Origin: Lactobacillaceae bacterium
Lineage (GTDB): Bacteria > Bacillota > Bacilli > Lactobacillales > Lactobacillaceae
NCBI GenBank assembly: GCA_031261865.1
Contig: JAISIV010000038.1
Span: forward strand, 1-5,262
DNA: 5,262 nucleotides
Direction: 5' to 3'
Numbering within the stretch: position 1 is the stretch's first letter; each line of letters starts with the position of its first letter. This document shows, piece by piece, positions 4,524 to 5,262 of this stretch. The notes under the pieces were generated by a model that saw only the letters and a list, made by a program, of their open reading frames with translations, did no database searches and was not told the origin of the DNA. Both the position numbers and the translations under genes were made by a program.

Positions 4524-5262
4524 TTACACAAAATCAGGCATGTCTGACCCATATGAAGGGTAGCTATAAATAATCTTCTGCAATTTTTCACGAGTATCAT
4601 GATTGTTAATTGCATTGACGAAATAGTTAATCACTTCTTCAGCTTCGAGAGCCATAACGGTTCCACCTAATACAACACCATCTTCGCCAATCACTGATTT
4701 AACAAGTGCTTTTTCATGATTTCTATAATAAGTAATCCACTTGCTGTAATCTCCGCTACGGACTTCCATAGCTTTAGTAGCGTTAACCGGTTGAACTCCA
4801 ACTTTAGCAATTCGTGGACTAGTGAAAGTTACAGCAGCGATTGCAGGATAAGAAATTTCTTCAGTTTCTGTGCCCGACAATAAACCAGCTACGTAACGAC
4901 CTTGATAAGTTCCAGTTGGAATTATTTTGTCGACACCAGATTTAGCAATATCGCCAATGGCATAAATATTTGGGACATTTGTTCTCATATAACCATCAAC
5001 AAATACTTCAAATTCGTCGTTTTCTACCCCGATACCATCTAAGTTTAATTCAGTATGATTCCCGTTTCGACCAGCAGTATTGAAGACTTGATCAACTTTT
5101 AGAATTTCACCATTCGATAGTTCAACGACATACTTCATATCGTCTTTTTGAATTTTCACCACTTCAGTATTGAAATGGAAATCAGTTCCCCTACCAACCA
5201 TTTCATCGACAACATCCGATACTAGTTCTTCATCAAACGAGCGTAAAGCACGTTCCCCACGA
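4524..5262 (-). CDS. Glutathione-reductase-like FAD/NAD(P)-dependent oxidoreductase, partial (C-terminal 245 residues)
   Basis: The frame is open to the right edge, so the start and roughly the first 200 residues, with the FAD Rossmann motif and any redox cysteine pair, are outside the window. The visible part has the end of the NAD(P) domain (ELVSDVVDEMVGRG...FNTEVVKI, VFNTAGRNGN), the second FAD motif NIYAIGDI with its flavin-contacting aspartate, and the dimerisation domain (FTSPRIAKVGVQ, then VLGGTVMALEAEEVINYFVNAI). These are hallmarks of the pyridine nucleotide-disulfide oxidoreductase class I family, which includes glutathione reductase, lipoamide dehydrogenase and mercuric reductase. 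The C-terminal HPT-x-x-E His-Glu pair of those enzymes is replaced by YPSYGSD. A thiol-redox or other electron-transfer role in the cytoplasm is likely, but the substrate cannot be named. The ATG at 5201 is internal, not the real start. It is co-directional with the two-TM gene, 20 bases downstream. Confidence 0.92.
   Translation of the reverse strand, partial: RGERALRSFDEELVSDVVDEMVGRGTDFHFNTEVVKIQKDDMKYVVELSNGEILKVDQVFNTAGRNGNHTELNLDGIGVENDEFEVFVDGYMRTNVPNIYAIGDIAKSGVDKIIPTGTYQGRYVAGLLSGTETEEISYPAIAAVTFTSPRIAKVGVQPVNATKAMEVRSGDYSKWITYYRNHEKALVKSVIGEDGVVLGGTVMALEAEEVINYFVNAINNHDTREKLQKIIYSYPSYGSDMPDFV

Overview
The window looks like chromosomal DNA of a low-GC lactic acid bacterium, most likely Lactobacillaceae. 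The evidence is a Firmicutes-type release factor 2 gene with an internal UGA frameshift, an AT-rich base composition, AGGAGG-like ribosome binding sites, and a Lactobacillus-style glutathione-reductase-like flavoprotein. I cannot name the species. All well-supported genes lie on the minus strand, so transcription runs from right to left.

Layout from the left. Bases 1-134 are a convergent intergenic region. It holds a rightward terminator for a gene outside the window, two palindromes, and the leftward terminator of prfB. prfB (135-1251) encodes release factor 2 as two frames joined by the classic autoregulatory +1 frameshift (AGGAGG, then CTT TGA C), giving 371 residues. It has its own promoter and is not next to secA, its usual Firmicutes neighbour. 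A terminator and an AT-rich inverted repeat (1338-1390) separate it from a tight three-gene membrane operon (2567 down to 1435). That operon encodes a one-TM SHOCT-domain protein, an XRE-type HTH protein with a C-terminal membrane anchor, and a five-TM protein. Bases 2568-2776 carry no convincing gene, but include a degenerate 21-bp tandem repeat and a short dyad.

Bases 2777-3891 encode an AAA/ORC1-like ATPase followed, in the -1 frame, by its winged-helix C-terminal domain. The two frames overlap at an A-AAA-AAG heptamer placed exactly in the phase needed for -1 slippage into a 371-residue protein. This is either programmed frameshifting or a one-A deletion in a homopolymer. Two near-identical 19-bp dyad operators sit directly before the ATPase start codon, in place of a normal Shine-Dalgarno sequence, which suggests autoregulation. 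A strong hairpin terminator (3938-3965) insulates this gene from the next operon upstream. That operon is a partial flavoprotein disulfide-reductase-family gene running off the right edge, followed 20 bases later by a two-TM protein gene of unknown function.

The parts most worth attention are the frameshift-split ATPase with its twin operators and the small membrane-bound-regulator operon. The rest is ordinary housekeeping or accessory content. All functional statements come from reading motifs; no database search was possible.
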